A DNA stretch of 44,833 nucleotides from Clostridia bacterium (GTDB taxonomy: Bacteria > Bacillota > Clostridia > Christensenellales > Aristaeellaceae). The DNA lies in assembly GCA_017463245.1 (NCBI GenBank), contig JAFTPN010000016.1:1-44833 (forward strand), written 5' to 3'. Positions 33,142 through 41,107 of this stretch are shown in pieces (position 1 is the first letter of the stretch; each line of letters starts with the position of its first letter). A program made the translations under genes and the position numbers. The notes beneath the pieces are model-generated. The model saw nothing but the letters and a program-made list of their open reading frames with translations. It had not been told where the DNA came from and searched no databases.

Positions 33142-34938
33142 TTAGTTCTTGATGATCGCGCCGAAGCGGCACTTCTCGATGCAAGCGCCGCACTTGAGGC
33201 ACTTGGTGGTGTCGATCACGTGCTGCTCACGCACAGTGCCGGAAATGGCGCCGGCGGGGCAGACCTTGGAGCACAGGGTGCAGCCGCGGCACTTGTCGGT
33301 GATGACATAGTTCAGCAGCTTCTGGCAGTGGTGGGCGGGGCAGCGCTTCTCCTTGATGTGCGCCTCGTACTCCTCGCGGAAGTACTTCAGGGTGGACAGC
33401 ACGGGGTTGGGAGCGGTCTGGCCCAGGCCGCACAGAGCGGTGGCCTTGATGTTCTCAGCCAGGGCTTCCAGCTTCTCGATGTCGCCTTCCTCGCCCTTGC
33501 CCTCGGTGATGCGCTCCAGGATCTCCAGCATGCGGCGGGTGCCGACGCGGCAGGGGGTGCACTTGCCGCAGCTCTCGTCCACGGTGAAGTCCAGGAAGAA
33601 GCGGGCGATGTCAACCATGCAGTTGTCTTCGTCCATAACGATCATGCCGCCGGAGCCCATCATGGAGCCGATGGAGGTCAGGGAGTCATAGTCGATGGCG
33701 ATGTCCAGGTGCTCGGCAGGGATGCAGCCGCCGGAGGGGCCGCCAGTCTGCACAGCCTTGAACTTCTTGCCGTTGGGGATGCCGCCGCCGATGTCGTAGA
33801 TCACGGTGCGCAGGGTGGTACCCATGGGGATCTCCACCAGGCCGGTGTTGTTGATCTTGCCGCCCAGGGCGAACACCTTGGTGCCGCTGTTGCCGGGGGT
33901 GCCGATGCTCTTGAACCAGTCAGCGCCCTTGTTGATGATCAGCGGAATGTTGGCATAGGTCTCCACGTTGTTGATGTTGGAGGGCTTGTCGAACAGGCCG
34001 CGCACAGCGGGGAACGGAGGCTTGGGGGTGGGCTCGCCGCGCATGCCCTCGATGGAGTGCATCAGAGCGGTTTCCTCGCCGCACACGAAGGCGCCAGCGC
34101 CCAGACGGATGTGCATGTCGAAGTCGAAGCCGCTGCCGAAGATGTTCTTGCCCAGCAGGCCGTATTCGCGAGCCTGGTCGATGGCGGTCTGCAGACGGCC
34201 AACGGCGATGGGATACTCAGCACGGACGTACACATAGCCTTCGGTAGCGCCGATGGCGTAGCCGCCGATGGCCATGGCCTCGATCACAGAGTGGGGATCG
34301 CCTTCCAGAATGGAACGATCCATGAACGCGCCGGGGTCGCCCTCGTCAGCGTTGCAGATGATGTACTTCTGGTCAGCCTTGCTGGCGGCGGCAAACTGCC
34401 ACTTCTTGCCAGTGGGGAAGCCAGCGCCGCCACGGCCGCGCAGGCCGGAATCCAGCACGACCTTGATGACCTCTTCGGGGGTCATTTCGGTCAGCACCTT
34501 GCCCAGAGCCTTGTAGCCGTCGAAGGCGATGTACTCGTCGATGTTCTCGGGGTCGATCACGCCGCAGTTACGCAGCGCCAGACGCTCCTGCTGCTTGTAG
34601 AAGCCCACTTCGTCCAGGGACTTCTGGATGGTGCTCTCCTTGGTGGCATGGTCAACATACACCAGGTGCTGCACCTTGCGGCCCTTCAGCAGATGCTCGG
34701 AGACGATCTCATCCACGTCTTCGACCTTCACGCGGCTGTAGAAGGTGCCTTCGGGGTACACGATAACCACGGGGCCGGCCTCACACAGGCCGAAGCAGCC
34801 GGTGCGGACGACCTGGACTTCCTTCTCCAGGCCCTTTTCCTTCAGCTGCTGTTCAAAACGCTCGATCAGCTGCGCGGAACCGGACGAAGAACAGCCCGTA
34901 CCGCCGCAGACCAGCACGTGTGCGCGATAAAGATTCAT
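33142..34938 (-). CDS. hndC: NuoF-like flavoprotein subunit of the hydrogenase complex
   Basis: The 598-residue diaphorase subunit binds FMN and NAD(P) and is the likely site of electron bifurcation. It has an N-terminal thioredoxin-like [2Fe-2S] region (CGGTGCSSSG...CFGLC), the NADH/FMN site GRGGAGFPTGKKW near residue 165, the [4Fe-4S] motif ESCGKCTPCRVGT near 460, and two ferredoxin-type clusters at the C-terminus (CRGCTLCSKVCP and CLKCGACIEKC). Length and domain order match HydB/HndC. GAGGAGG precedes the ATG. It lies 23 bases upstream of hndD. Confidence 0.95.
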   Translation of the reverse strand: MNLYRAHVLVCGGTGCSSSGSAQLIERFEQQLKEKGLEKEVQVVRTGCFGLCEAGPVVIVYPEGTFYSRVKVEDVDEIVSEHLLKGRKVQHLVYVDHATKESTIQKSLDEVGFYKQQERLALRNCGVIDPENIDEYIAFDGYKALGKVLTEMTPEEVIKVVLDSGLRGRGGAGFPTGKKWQFAAASKADQKYIICNADEGDPGAFMDRSILEGDPHSVIEAMAIGGYAIGATEGYVYVRAEYPIAVGRLQTAIDQAREYGLLGKNIFGSGFDFDMHIRLGAGAFVCGEETALMHSIEGMRGEPTPKPPFPAVRGLFDKPSNINNVETYANIPLIINKGADWFKSIGTPGNSGTKVFALGGKINNTGLVEIPMGTTLRTVIYDIGGGIPNGKKFKAVQTGGPSGGCIPAEHLDIAIDYDSLTSIGSMMGSGGMIVMDEDNCMVDIARFFLDFTVDESCGKCTPCRVGTRRMLEILERITEGKGEEGDIEKLEALAENIKATALCGLGQTAPNPVLSTLKYFREEYEAHIKEKRCPAHHCQKLLNYVITDKCRGCTLCSKVCPAGAISGTVREQHVIDTTKCLKCGACIEKCRFGAIIKN

Positions 34939-34966
34939 GGGTACTCCTCCTCATGTGTCGTAGAGA

Positions 34967-35335
34967 TTACTCAGCAGCGCCGATGGTGTACTCTTCCACA
35001 GGACGGCCGTTCACGATGTGCTCCGCCACGATGCGGGCAACCATCTCGGGCTTGACCTTCACGTAGGTCACCTTTTCCTGACCAGGCAGGATCACGTCAA
35101 CCATGGGCTCCAGGCGGCACATGCCGATGCAGCCGGTCTGGGACACGTTCACGTGCTCCAGGTTGCGCTTCTTGATCTCTTCAACAAACTGCAGCATCAC
35201 AGGGCGGGCGCCAGCGGCGATACCGCAGGTAGCCATGCCGACCACAACGCGGGCAGCGTCGTGATTATCCTTGCGCATGGCAATGTTCTCCAGCGTCTTG
35301 GCGCGGATAGCTTCCAGATCAGCCAGGGACTTCAT
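34967..35335 (-). CDS. hndB: Thioredoxin-like [2Fe-2S] subunit
   Basis: A 122-residue protein with the thioredoxin-like [2Fe-2S] ferredoxin fold. Cluster ligands are likely Cys in MATCGIAAGA (about residue 37, with one ligand less than usual visible there) and the pair in TGCIGMCRLEP. It matches HndB of NADP-reducing hydrogenase complexes, an electron-transfer subunit missing from three-subunit HydABC enzymes. The start ATG is three bases from the stop of the ATPase gene, with GGAGGT as ribosome binding site inside that gene. Confidence 0.85.
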   Translation of the reverse strand: MKSLADLEAIRAKTLENIAMRKDNHDAARVVVGMATCGIAAGARPVMLQFVEEIKKRNLEHVNVSQTGCIGMCRLEPMVDVILPGQEKVTYVKVKPEMVARIVAEHIVNGRPVEEYTIGAAE

Positions 35336-35338
35336 AGC

Positions 35339-35887
35339 TCAAACACCTCCAAAGATTGGGTTGATGGTTTCTTCCAGTGCTTCTTTCATCCAGGCGGTCA
35401 CGGCAGGCTCGTTCAGGGGAACGCCAGCCAGCACAGCCCGGACTTCCCGCGTGTCGAAGCTCCCCTCGCCCGTGGGCGACTTTCCTTCAAAGAGGAAGTC
35501 AGGCCTGTCGGGATTCACGAGGATCAGGCTCAGGATCGTTCCGGCCAGATCCCCCATGGGAAGGCTGTCGATGTTGCGGGTATCGTAGGTAACGGTGAGG
35601 GTGGTACCCTTGCCGACTTCGCTTTGGATGGTCAGGTCGCCGCCTGCGCGCTGGGCGTTTTCCATCATCATGGGAATGCCCAGACCCACCTTGCGGGTGG
35701 TGCGGGTGGTGGCAAAGGGGCTTGTCACTCGGGCAAGCAGCTCGGGCGTCATGCCGCAGCCATCGTCGATCATTTCAAAGGTCAGCCAGCCGTTTTCGTC
35801 CACCGTCATGCGGATGGTCACCAGGCTGGCGCCAGCCTTGATGCTGTTCTGTGCCAGATCCAGCAAATGCAGCGAAAGGTCGCGCAT
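35339..35887 (-). CDS. Histidine-kinase-type ATPase (HATPase_c) inside the hydrogenase operon
   Basis: A 182-residue protein that is mostly a GHKL ATP-binding domain: N box LDLAQNSIKAGA (Asn14), G1 box DDGCGM (41-46) and G2 box KVGLGIPMM (66-74). It has no dimerisation or phospho-acceptor His domain and no sensor domain, so it cannot be a normal sensor kinase. About 75 residues after the ATPase core have no fold I recognise. Its position between hndA and hndB, tightly spaced, indicates co-expression with the hydrogenase. It could be a protein kinase, anti-sigma-like switch or assembly ATPase. Confidence 0.85.
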   Translation of the reverse strand: MRDLSLHLLDLAQNSIKAGASLVTIRMTVDENGWLTFEMIDDGCGMTPELLARVTSPFATTRTTRKVGLGIPMMMENAQRAGGDLTIQSEVGKGTTLTVTYDTRNIDSLPMGDLAGTILSLILVNPDRPDFLFEGKSPTGEGSFDTREVRAVLAGVPLNEPAVTAWMKEALEETINPIFGGV

Positions 35888-35917
35888 CAGGGTTCACCTA
35901 CCTCAGCGTTTCAGCGA

Positions 35918-36388
35918 TCAGGCGCGGTACTTCTCCACGATGCCGGGGATATCCTCGGGCACCAAACGGCCGTACACTTCGTCGTTGATCATCATAACAG
36001 GGGCCAGGCCGCAAGCGCCCAGGCAGCGGGTGGCGTTCAGGGTGAACTTGCCATCGGCAGTGGTCTTGCCAACGGGCACGTCCAGCACCTCGCTCAGCTT
36101 GTCCAGCACCTTCTGGCTGCCCTTAACGTAGCAAGCGGTACCCAGACAAACGCCCACAACGTATTCGCCCTTGGGTTCCAGGGAGAACTGAGCATAGAAC
36201 GTGGCAACGCCATACACCTCAGACAGGGTGGTGCCCAGGCCATCAGCGATGATCTGCTGCACGTCCATGGGAACGTAGCCGAAAATGTTCTGAGCTTCCT
36301 GCAGCACGGGCATCAGCGCACCGGGGGTACCCTTGTGCTTGGCAATGACCTCGTCCAGCTGCACGTACTTTTCCTTCATTTCAGGCAT
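35918..36388 (-). CDS. hndA: NuoE-like [2Fe-2S] subunit of the hydrogenase complex
   Basis: A 156-residue thioredoxin-like subunit with the NuoE cluster motif Cys-x4-Cys (CLGTAC) and, 36 residues on, Cys-x3-Cys (CLGAC). An N-terminal helical bundle (LMPVLQEAQNIFGYVP) is typical. It passes electrons to or from the flavoprotein subunit. The ATG at 36388 is chosen as AGGAGG lies 11 bases upstream and it begins the conserved region; the longer frame covers the promoter. First gene of the hnd operon. Confidence 0.93.
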   Translation of the reverse strand: MPEMKEKYVQLDEVIAKHKGTPGALMPVLQEAQNIFGYVPMDVQQIIADGLGTTLSEVYGVATFYAQFSLEPKGEYVVGVCLGTACYVKGSQKVLDKLSEVLDVPVGKTTADGKFTLNATRCLGACGLAPVMMINDEVYGRLVPEDIPGIVEKYRA

Positions 36389-36456
36389 GGTACATGAAAC
36401 CTCCTTACAATGGTTGCAACTCCAATGCGCAGAGAGATTCCGCGCATATTGTAGAT

Positions 36457-36485
36457 ATTTTAACATAAATCGGCGCAAAAAGAAA
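36457..36485 (-). promoter_or_regulatory. Possible promoter of the hydrogenase operon
   Basis: On the minus strand TAAAAT (36462-36457) with a weak -35 TTTCTT (36485-36480) 17 bases away. A weak -35 would suit an activated promoter. Confidence 0.35.
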
Positions 36486-36511
36486 GCACCATTATCTGCA
36501 AAGATAAACGT

Positions 36512-36533
36512 TTTTTTCGTCATTTCGACAAAA
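36512..36533. promoter_or_regulatory. Palindrome upstream of the hydrogenase operon, possible operator
   Basis: TTTTTTCG (36512-36519) and CGACAAAA (36526-36533) form a 7-of-8 inverted repeat with a 6-base gap, about 27 bases upstream of the putative -35. It does not match the Rex consensus well. The surrounding 36400-36606 holds no gene. Confidence 0.3.
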
Positions 36534-36606
36534 CCGTAGTTTTGCACAGGAAACGGCCTTGCAAGCTGTGAAAAATCCAGATTTTAGTTATTCTTGTCTA
36601 ACCGTC

Positions 36607-37302
36607 TCAACGTGCATTTTTCAGCGTGTCGAACAGCCCGCCCAGGGAAAATCTTTCCACCGGGAAGTCAAACTCCGCCTCCATGATGTTCCCCAGCTGA
36701 TGGGCGTCGGAGGAATACAGCACCATGCGATCCTTCACGATGGAGGGATGGATGTCCATGTGCCGCGCCACCTCCACCACGGGGTAGGCCGGTTTCTCCG
36801 GCATCAGCCCCAGGTTTACCAAGAGGCCGTTGCTCCCCCGGTTGATGTGCGCCGGTATGGCCACGCCGCCCCGCTTGCGGATGATCTCGGTGCATTCCGT
36901 CAAGTCCAGGTCGGTGGCGCCGATGAGCATGCGCATCTCCTCGCCCATGATCTCGTCATCCGTGTTCATGATGTACTGGTTGCCGAAGAACTTGGGGCGG
37001 TTGGGCATCTTGGGCAGATGGGAGGAAAACACCTCCCCCGCCTCCAGCGCATCCTCCACCGTGGGGAAATACCCCAGCAGATGCACTTCCTCGCGGGTGG
37101 TGACCTCCATGCCCGGCAGCAAAATCAGGTGGTAGTAGTCCGCCGCTTCCTTTACATAAGGAAGATTCCGCGCCGTGTTGTGATCCGTCACCGCAATGGC
37201 GTCCAGCCCCTTGATGTGCGCCATGCCGCAGATGTTGGCGGGCGTCATGTCGTCATCCGCGCAGGGGGACAGGCAGGAGTGAATGTGCAGATCCACAAAC
37301 AT
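36607..37302 (-). CDS. PHP-domain phosphoesterase
   Basis: A 231-residue PHP (polymerase and histidinol phosphatase) domain protein. Metal ligands are visible in order: DLHIHS (4-9), DHN (41-43), the Glu in LLPGMEVT, HLLGYF, the His of IPAHIN and the C-terminal SDAHQ. It should hydrolyse a phosphoester using two or three metal ions; the substrate is unknown. It follows a DRTGG protein by four bases and is linked to the hydrogenase-like genes upstream, a neighbourhood I recall in other Clostridia. Confidence 0.88.
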   Translation of the reverse strand: MFVDLHIHSCLSPCADDDMTPANICGMAHIKGLDAIAVTDHNTARNLPYVKEAADYYHLILLPGMEVTTREEVHLLGYFPTVEDALEAGEVFSSHLPKMPNRPKFFGNQYIMNTDDEIMGEEMRMLIGATDLDLTECTEIIRKRGGVAIPAHINRGSNGLLVNLGLMPEKPAYPVVEVARHMDIHPSIVKDRMVLYSSDAHQLGNIMEAEFDFPVERFSLGGLFDTLKNAR

Positions 37303-37306
37303 GGGA

Positions 37307-37660
37307 TCATGCCCCCCTGGGAGAACCGGGCAGCCCCTTTTCCGCCATCAGCGCACACAGCTCATAGGCGGTCTTGTGGCTGGCCAGCACGGTGATGCCC
37401 TCTTCCTTCGCCTTCTCCAGCGAAGCCTCTTCCATTTCAATGCCTTCCGGCACGATCACCGCCGCCATCTCCATCAGCGAGGCCACGGCGATCACATTCA
37501 TGTGGGTCTGCACGGTGATCCACGCCATGCCTGCCTGGCCATGGGCCATCACCCAGCTGAGCAGATCGCAGGTATACCCGCAGGAGATCTCCGCGCTCTT
37601 GTCCGTGTCCGGCGTCAGATCCTGCGCACCGGTCAACTCGATCAGTTCCTGAATCGTCAT
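37307..37660 (-). CDS. DRTGG-domain protein
   Basis: A 117-residue protein resembling the DRTGG domain found next to HPr-kinase-like and CBS domains. Conserved-looking parts are the N-terminal MTIQELIELTG and AVIVPEGIEMEEASLEKAKEEGITVL. It may bind a nucleotide or other small ligand. It pairs with a second DRTGG protein at 39690. It has no Cys cluster beyond two lone cysteines (SCGYTC). Function unknown. Confidence 0.75.
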   Translation of the reverse strand: MTIQELIELTGAQDLTPDTDKSAEISCGYTCDLLSWVMAHGQAGMAWITVQTHMNVIAVASLMEMAAVIVPEGIEMEEASLEKAKEEGITVLASHKTAYELCALMAEKGLPGSPRGA

Positions 37661-37708
37661 TGGTAATCATCCTTTCCTTCCATTATGTTACAGGGCAGAG
37701 CATGCAGC

Positions 37709-37829
37709 GTTCCACCTCATCCGGCCTTCGGCCACCTTGTCCAGGTCGCAATCGTAGATTGCTCCCCGCTTTGGCTAAAAATATGCCACTGGCATATTTT
37801 CTTAACGCGTCGCGCCCTCAAGGGGAAGG
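37709..37829 (-). repeat. Module A copy interrupted by an insertion of about 76 bp
   Basis: The outer parts (GTTCCACCTCATCCGGCC... at 37709-37738 and CCCTCAAGGGGAAGG at 37815-37829) join to give the inverted copy seen at 43221-43268. Between them lies about 76 bp with the palindrome AAATATGCC-ACT-GGCATATTT (37779-37799) and a GCAATC...GATTGC palindrome. The region 37661-37927 holds only repeats. Confidence 0.65.
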
Positions 37830-37851
37830 TATATTGCATGGCCACGCACAA

Positions 37852-37902
37852 GGCTTCCCCTTGAGGGGAAGCTGTCGCCCTTGGGCGACTGATGAGGTGG
37901 AA
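37852..37902 (+). repeat. Module A copy
   Basis: GGCTTCCCCTTGAGGGGAAG then CTGTCGCCC/GGGCGACTGATGAGGTGGAA, nearly identical to 23-75 and the inverse of 43151-43200. It ends just 25 bases before the stop of the hydrogenase-like gene. Confidence 0.75.
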
Positions 37903-37927
37903 AGCTGCACCCAAGCCCTGCTTGCAT

Positions 37928-39232
37928 TTATTCTCTCGTCGTCTGCGCCAGGTTCACCATCTGCTGCGCCATGATTTTCAGCTGTTCCTTCAGCTTGTGG
38001 ATGCAGTCCATGTCGGTGGCGAAGCCCTGCACGATGTCCTCGGCAAAGGTGCGGCAGGTGGGGCTGCCGCAGGAGCCGCAGTCGTAGCCAGGGAGGCGCT
38101 TGAAGATGTCCTCGATCCGCTCCATCTTGCGCATGGCCTCCACAATGTCGTCGTCCAGCTTCATGGCGGAGTTGGGCATAATGTCCTTCTGGTTGTACAG
38201 GGGATACTTGGTCAGCATGCTCACGTCCACCTGATGCTCCGGGTGCAGGTCGCTGTCCCTGTCCACCAGGCGGCGGATCATGTTGCGCGCCACATAGTTG
38301 TTTTCAAAGTTCAGAGGGCCGCCCACGCAGCCGCCGGTGCAGGCGGAACCCTCAAAGAAGGTCAGGTCGTGGAGCTTGTTGTTCTCGATCTCCTCCAGCA
38401 CGCGGATCACGTTCTCAATGCCGTCCACCGCCATGGAGTTCTCCGGGCACACCGCATTGGCCTCGCCGCCGCTGTTGGCCCAGCCCACGCCCCAGGAGGT
38501 GGCCTGCACCAGGCTGTCGTCTGTATCGTGACCCTTGGTGTGGCTGGAAAGCAGGCCATAGATCTCCAGCACGCTGATGGCGCCGTCCACCGCGCTCTGC
38601 TCGTGACCGATGGGATTGCGGATGGCCGTCACCTTAGCCGGGCAGGGCGTGATGAAGAAGCAGCCGATCTCGCTCTCCGGCACGTCATGCTTGCGGGCGA
38701 ATTCACGCTTGGCAATCAGCGCCGCCACCTCCATGGGCTGACGGATGTCCACAATGTGGTCGATCAAGTCCGGGAAGCGCACCTGGATCAGGCGCACAAT
38801 GGCCGGGCAGGCGGCGGAGATCAGCGGTTTGGGCAGGTCGGGCTGGCGCAGCTTTTCGCGGATGGCGCGGGTCACCACATCGGCGCCGCGAGCCACCTCG
38901 AACACCTCGTCAAAGCCCATGTGCTTCAGCCCGGTCAATACCTGGGCAATGCTCCGCAGGTTCTTGAACTGGCCATACAGCGAGGGCGCAGGCAGCGCGA
39001 TCTTGTACTTGAACTGGCTGATGGAAGAAAGCGGATCGGTCACGGCGATCTTGGCGTGATACTCACACACCCGGATGCACTCGCCGCAGTCGATGCACCT
39101 TTCATCAATGATATGCGCCCTGCCGCCGCGGACGCGGATGGCCTCGGTGGGGCAGCGCTTGAGGCAATTGGTGCAGGCCTTGCATTTGTCCTTTTCCAGC
39201 CGCACCGAATGAAATCTACGTTTCTCTTCCAT
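37928..39232 (-). CDS. Hydrogenase-like Fe-S protein with altered H-cluster motifs (HydS-like)
   Basis: A 434-residue protein with two ferredoxin clusters (Cys17/20/23/27 and Cys46/49/52/56), then a domain related to the [FeFe] hydrogenase large subunit. The motifs are changed: L1 is SAACPA (139-144) in place of TSCCPxW, L2 is TPCPAK, and L3 is SACTGGCVGGP. The C-terminus has an extra Fe-S motif YDCGSCGSPTC. These changes, as in sensory HydS, predict slow or no turnover and a sensing role, but H-cluster binding is unproven. It follows an RsbW-like ATPase by 16 bases and a DRTGG protein, a signalling context. No PAS domain is present. Confidence 0.85.
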   Translation of the reverse strand: MEEKRRFHSVRLEKDKCKACTNCLKRCPTEAIRVRGGRAHIIDERCIDCGECIRVCEYHAKIAVTDPLSSISQFKYKIALPAPSLYGQFKNLRSIAQVLTGLKHMGFDEVFEVARGADVVTRAIREKLRQPDLPKPLISAACPAIVRLIQVRFPDLIDHIVDIRQPMEVAALIAKREFARKHDVPESEIGCFFITPCPAKVTAIRNPIGHEQSAVDGAISVLEIYGLLSSHTKGHDTDDSLVQATSWGVGWANSGGEANAVCPENSMAVDGIENVIRVLEEIENNKLHDLTFFEGSACTGGCVGGPLNFENNYVARNMIRRLVDRDSDLHPEHQVDVSMLTKYPLYNQKDIMPNSAMKLDDDIVEAMRKMERIEDIFKRLPGYDCGSCGSPTCRTFAEDIVQGFATDMDCIHKLKEQLKIMAQQMVNLAQTTRE

Positions 39233-39248
39233 TGGTATTGCTCCTGTA

Positions 39249-39677
39249 TCAGCCCTTCAGCGCGAAGGACATCATAATGGTGGTACCCACGCCCACCTGG
39301 CTTTGAATGTCAAAATCCGTGGCATTGCGCCTCATGTTGGGCAGACCCATGCCAGCGCCAAAGCCCAGGGTGCGGGCTTCCTCGTTGGCGGTGGAATAGC
39401 CCTCGGTCATGGCCTTGTCGATATCCGGGATGCCCGGGCCCACGTCCTGGGAGATCAGCGTCACCTTTTCAGGATCCACCTGCAGGGTCAGCGTGCCGCC
39501 CATGGAGTGGATCACCAGGTTCAATTCCACCTCATAGCTGGCCACGGAAACACGGCGCAGCACATTGGCGTCGATGCCCAGCTGCTTCAGCTTGCGCTTA
39601 ATGGTGGTGGACGCCTCACCAGCGGTGGCATAAGCGCCCGATTCCACAGGGAAAACCTGCTCCATCAAAATCGCCAT
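39249..39677 (-). CDS. RsbW-like ATP-binding protein (serine kinase / anti-sigma family)
   Basis: A 142-residue GHKL ATPase of the anti-sigma-factor type: N box SYEVELNLVIHS, G1 DVGPGIPD, G2 GFGAGMGLPNM. Proteins of this group phosphorylate an anti-anti-sigma partner on serine, or bind sigma. No STAS partner is in the window. AAGGAG precedes the ATG. Located between the DRTGG and hydrogenase-like genes. Confidence 0.88.
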   Translation of the reverse strand: MAILMEQVFPVESGAYATAGEASTTIKRKLKQLGIDANVLRRVSVASYEVELNLVIHSMGGTLTLQVDPEKVTLISQDVGPGIPDIDKAMTEGYSTANEEARTLGFGAGMGLPNMRRNATDFDIQSQVGVGTTIMMSFALKG

Positions 39678-39689
39678 GTCAGCGTCTCC

Positions 39690-40046
39690 TTACTTTGTTT
39701 TTTCTTTGGTGCCCGGCAAGCCGCGCATATACAGTTCGCCGCAGGCCGTGTAGGTGGTCATTTTGGTGGAAAGCACCGCAATGCCCGCCTCCTCGGCCAT
39801 TTCCAGGATCTCCTCACTGGGCTGCTTGCCCCGGGAGAACACGATGCAGGTAATGTCCAGCATCTCGGCGGTGCGCACCACGTGGGTGTTGATCAGCCCC
39901 GTGATCAGCACCGTCTTGTCCTTCACAAAGGCCAGCACGTCGCTCATCAGGTCGGAGCCGCAGGCGGTGTCCACCGGGTTGTCCAGCATGTCCTCACCGT
40001 AGAGCACCTTGCCTTCCACAATGTTCATCACGTCACGAATCGTCAA
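39690..40046 (-). CDS. DRTGG-domain protein
   Basis: A 118-residue protein with a DRTGG-type fold; it begins LTIRDVMNIVEGKVLYG and has DVLAFVKDKTVLITGL and IVFSRGKQPSEEILEMAEEAGIAVL. The TTG at 40046 is chosen as start because GAGGAGG lies seven bases upstream. It is related to the 37307 protein by layout. Likely a ligand-binding partner of the RsbW-like ATPase. Confidence 0.75.
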   Translation of the reverse strand: MTIRDVMNIVEGKVLYGEDMLDNPVDTACGSDLMSDVLAFVKDKTVLITGLINTHVVRTAEMLDITCIVFSRGKQPSEEILEMAEEAGIAVLSTKMTTYTACGELYMRGLPGTKEKTK

Positions 40047-40078
40047 GCGTATTCCTCCTCTATCTGCATCATGTGCAT

Positions 40079-40912
40079 TCATTCCATCAGCGCCTGGCGC
40101 AGGGCGCAGCTCTCGTCATAGAGCGCCATGGCCTGCAATTTCATGGCTGCTGAAAGCGCCGTGGCGCTCTCTGCCCCCTGCAGGGCGGCATGTTTTTCTT
40201 TCCAGCCTGCGGCCAGTTGCATTTCCATGTCCACCAGCTCCGGGTAGGGCTTGGTGAACCTGTCCCCCGCCGTCTCCTGCCACAGCCGGATGGACTCATC
40301 CAGCGCCGCCACCACGCTCTGTGCCTCGCTGAGGGTACGTTCGCCGCCGTCCAGCAGCGCCGCGTTGTCCCGCAGCACATTGGCCGCCTGGTGCATCAGC
40401 GTCAGGCCGGTCTCCACCACGTCCAATTGCCCCACCATGCCGGTGAGCCGCAGGGTGATCTCCGGGCAGACCCAGCTGTGCAGGTAGGTCTCCACGTCCT
40501 GATTCACGCTGAGCCTCTCCCGCACCGCCGCGGCGTCGTCCTTCTCGCCATAGCAGGCGATGTACACCCGCCACTTTTCGCCATCCTGGTTCACATACCC
40601 CGGCGCGCCCCGCTGGGCATAGGTGTCGCGTTTTTCCTGCGCCGCCTCCGCCGTGGAGTAGATCCCCGTCTGAATGGCGTACCAGCATTCCTGGGGCAGC
40701 GTCACCTCGCGGGTCTCCACGGTTTCGTCATAGGCGGAGGCCACCGGTGTGGGCGTGGGCTGGGGCACGTGCTGCGCCTCCAGCGTATCCGCGCCCCGCA
40801 GGCGGATCATCGCCCCCAGGCCGATCAATAGCAAAATCCCCAGCGCCAGCGCCTTGCGCAAAAGAGCCTGTCCCCTGGCGCGCCTGTACATTTTCTTTTC
40901 CACACGTCCCAT
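40079..40912 (-). CDS. Membrane protein with SPOR-like domain
   Basis: A 277-residue single-pass membrane protein: basic N-terminus, helix at about residues 20-38 (ALALGILLLIGLGAMI), a Pro/Thr linker, then a SPOR-like repeat (CWYAIQTGIYSTAEAAQEKRDTY...WRVYIACYGEKDDAAAVRERL). The C-terminal 120 residues are helical and unassigned. SPOR domains bind denuded septal peptidoglycan. The ATG at 40912 follows GGGGAAGAGC. It begins the operon containing the DRTGG and hydrogenase-like genes, which may be chance. Confidence 0.78.
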   Translation of the reverse strand: MGRVEKKMYRRARGQALLRKALALGILLLIGLGAMIRLRGADTLEAQHVPQPTPTPVASAYDETVETREVTLPQECWYAIQTGIYSTAEAAQEKRDTYAQRGAPGYVNQDGEKWRVYIACYGEKDDAAAVRERLSVNQDVETYLHSWVCPEITLRLTGMVGQLDVVETGLTLMHQAANVLRDNAALLDGGERTLSEAQSVVAALDESIRLWQETAGDRFTKPYPELVDMEMQLAAGWKEKHAALQGAESATALSAAMKLQAMALYDESCALRQALME

Positions 40913-40982
40913 GCTCTTCCCCTGCCTTTCAGGCAAGGGTATGCGTGTGTATGCGTGTTCATGCCATTCTCATCTACTGTAT

Positions 40983-41011
40983 ATTATAAGGCATACCCCG
41001 CCCCAAGGCAA
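40983..41011 (-). promoter_or_regulatory. Promoter of the SPOR-DRTGG-RsbW-HydS operon
   Basis: On the minus strand TTGCCT (41011-41006), 17-base spacer, TATAAT (40988-40983). Confidence 0.7.
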
Positions 41012-41045
41012 GCCCCATTTCCCCGCGCATTTATCCTTTGAAAGG

Positions 41046-41074
41046 TTGCACCCGATCCAAATTCAGCGTATAAT
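41046..41074 (+). promoter_or_regulatory. Promoter of the chromate-type transporter operon
   Basis: TTGCAC (41046-41051), 17-base spacer, TATAAT (41069-41074), 33 bases before the GTG start codon. Confidence 0.72.
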
Positions 41075-41107
41075 AGGCAGGAATCAACATTTGTCAGGAG
41101 GATGGTT

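Noticed and set aside
31406-35055. Long plus-strand frames of 579 and 645 codons
   Set aside because: Antisense to hndD and hndC, whose cluster motifs leave no doubt about the coding strand.
36512-36533. Rex binding site
   Set aside because: Only partial similarity to the TTGTTAA-N4-TTAACAA type consensus; kept only as an unassigned palindrome.
37928-39232. A second catalytic [FeFe] hydrogenase
   Set aside because: All three H-cluster motifs deviate and the C-terminal small-subunit helix is absent, so I call it hydrogenase-like and possibly sensory.
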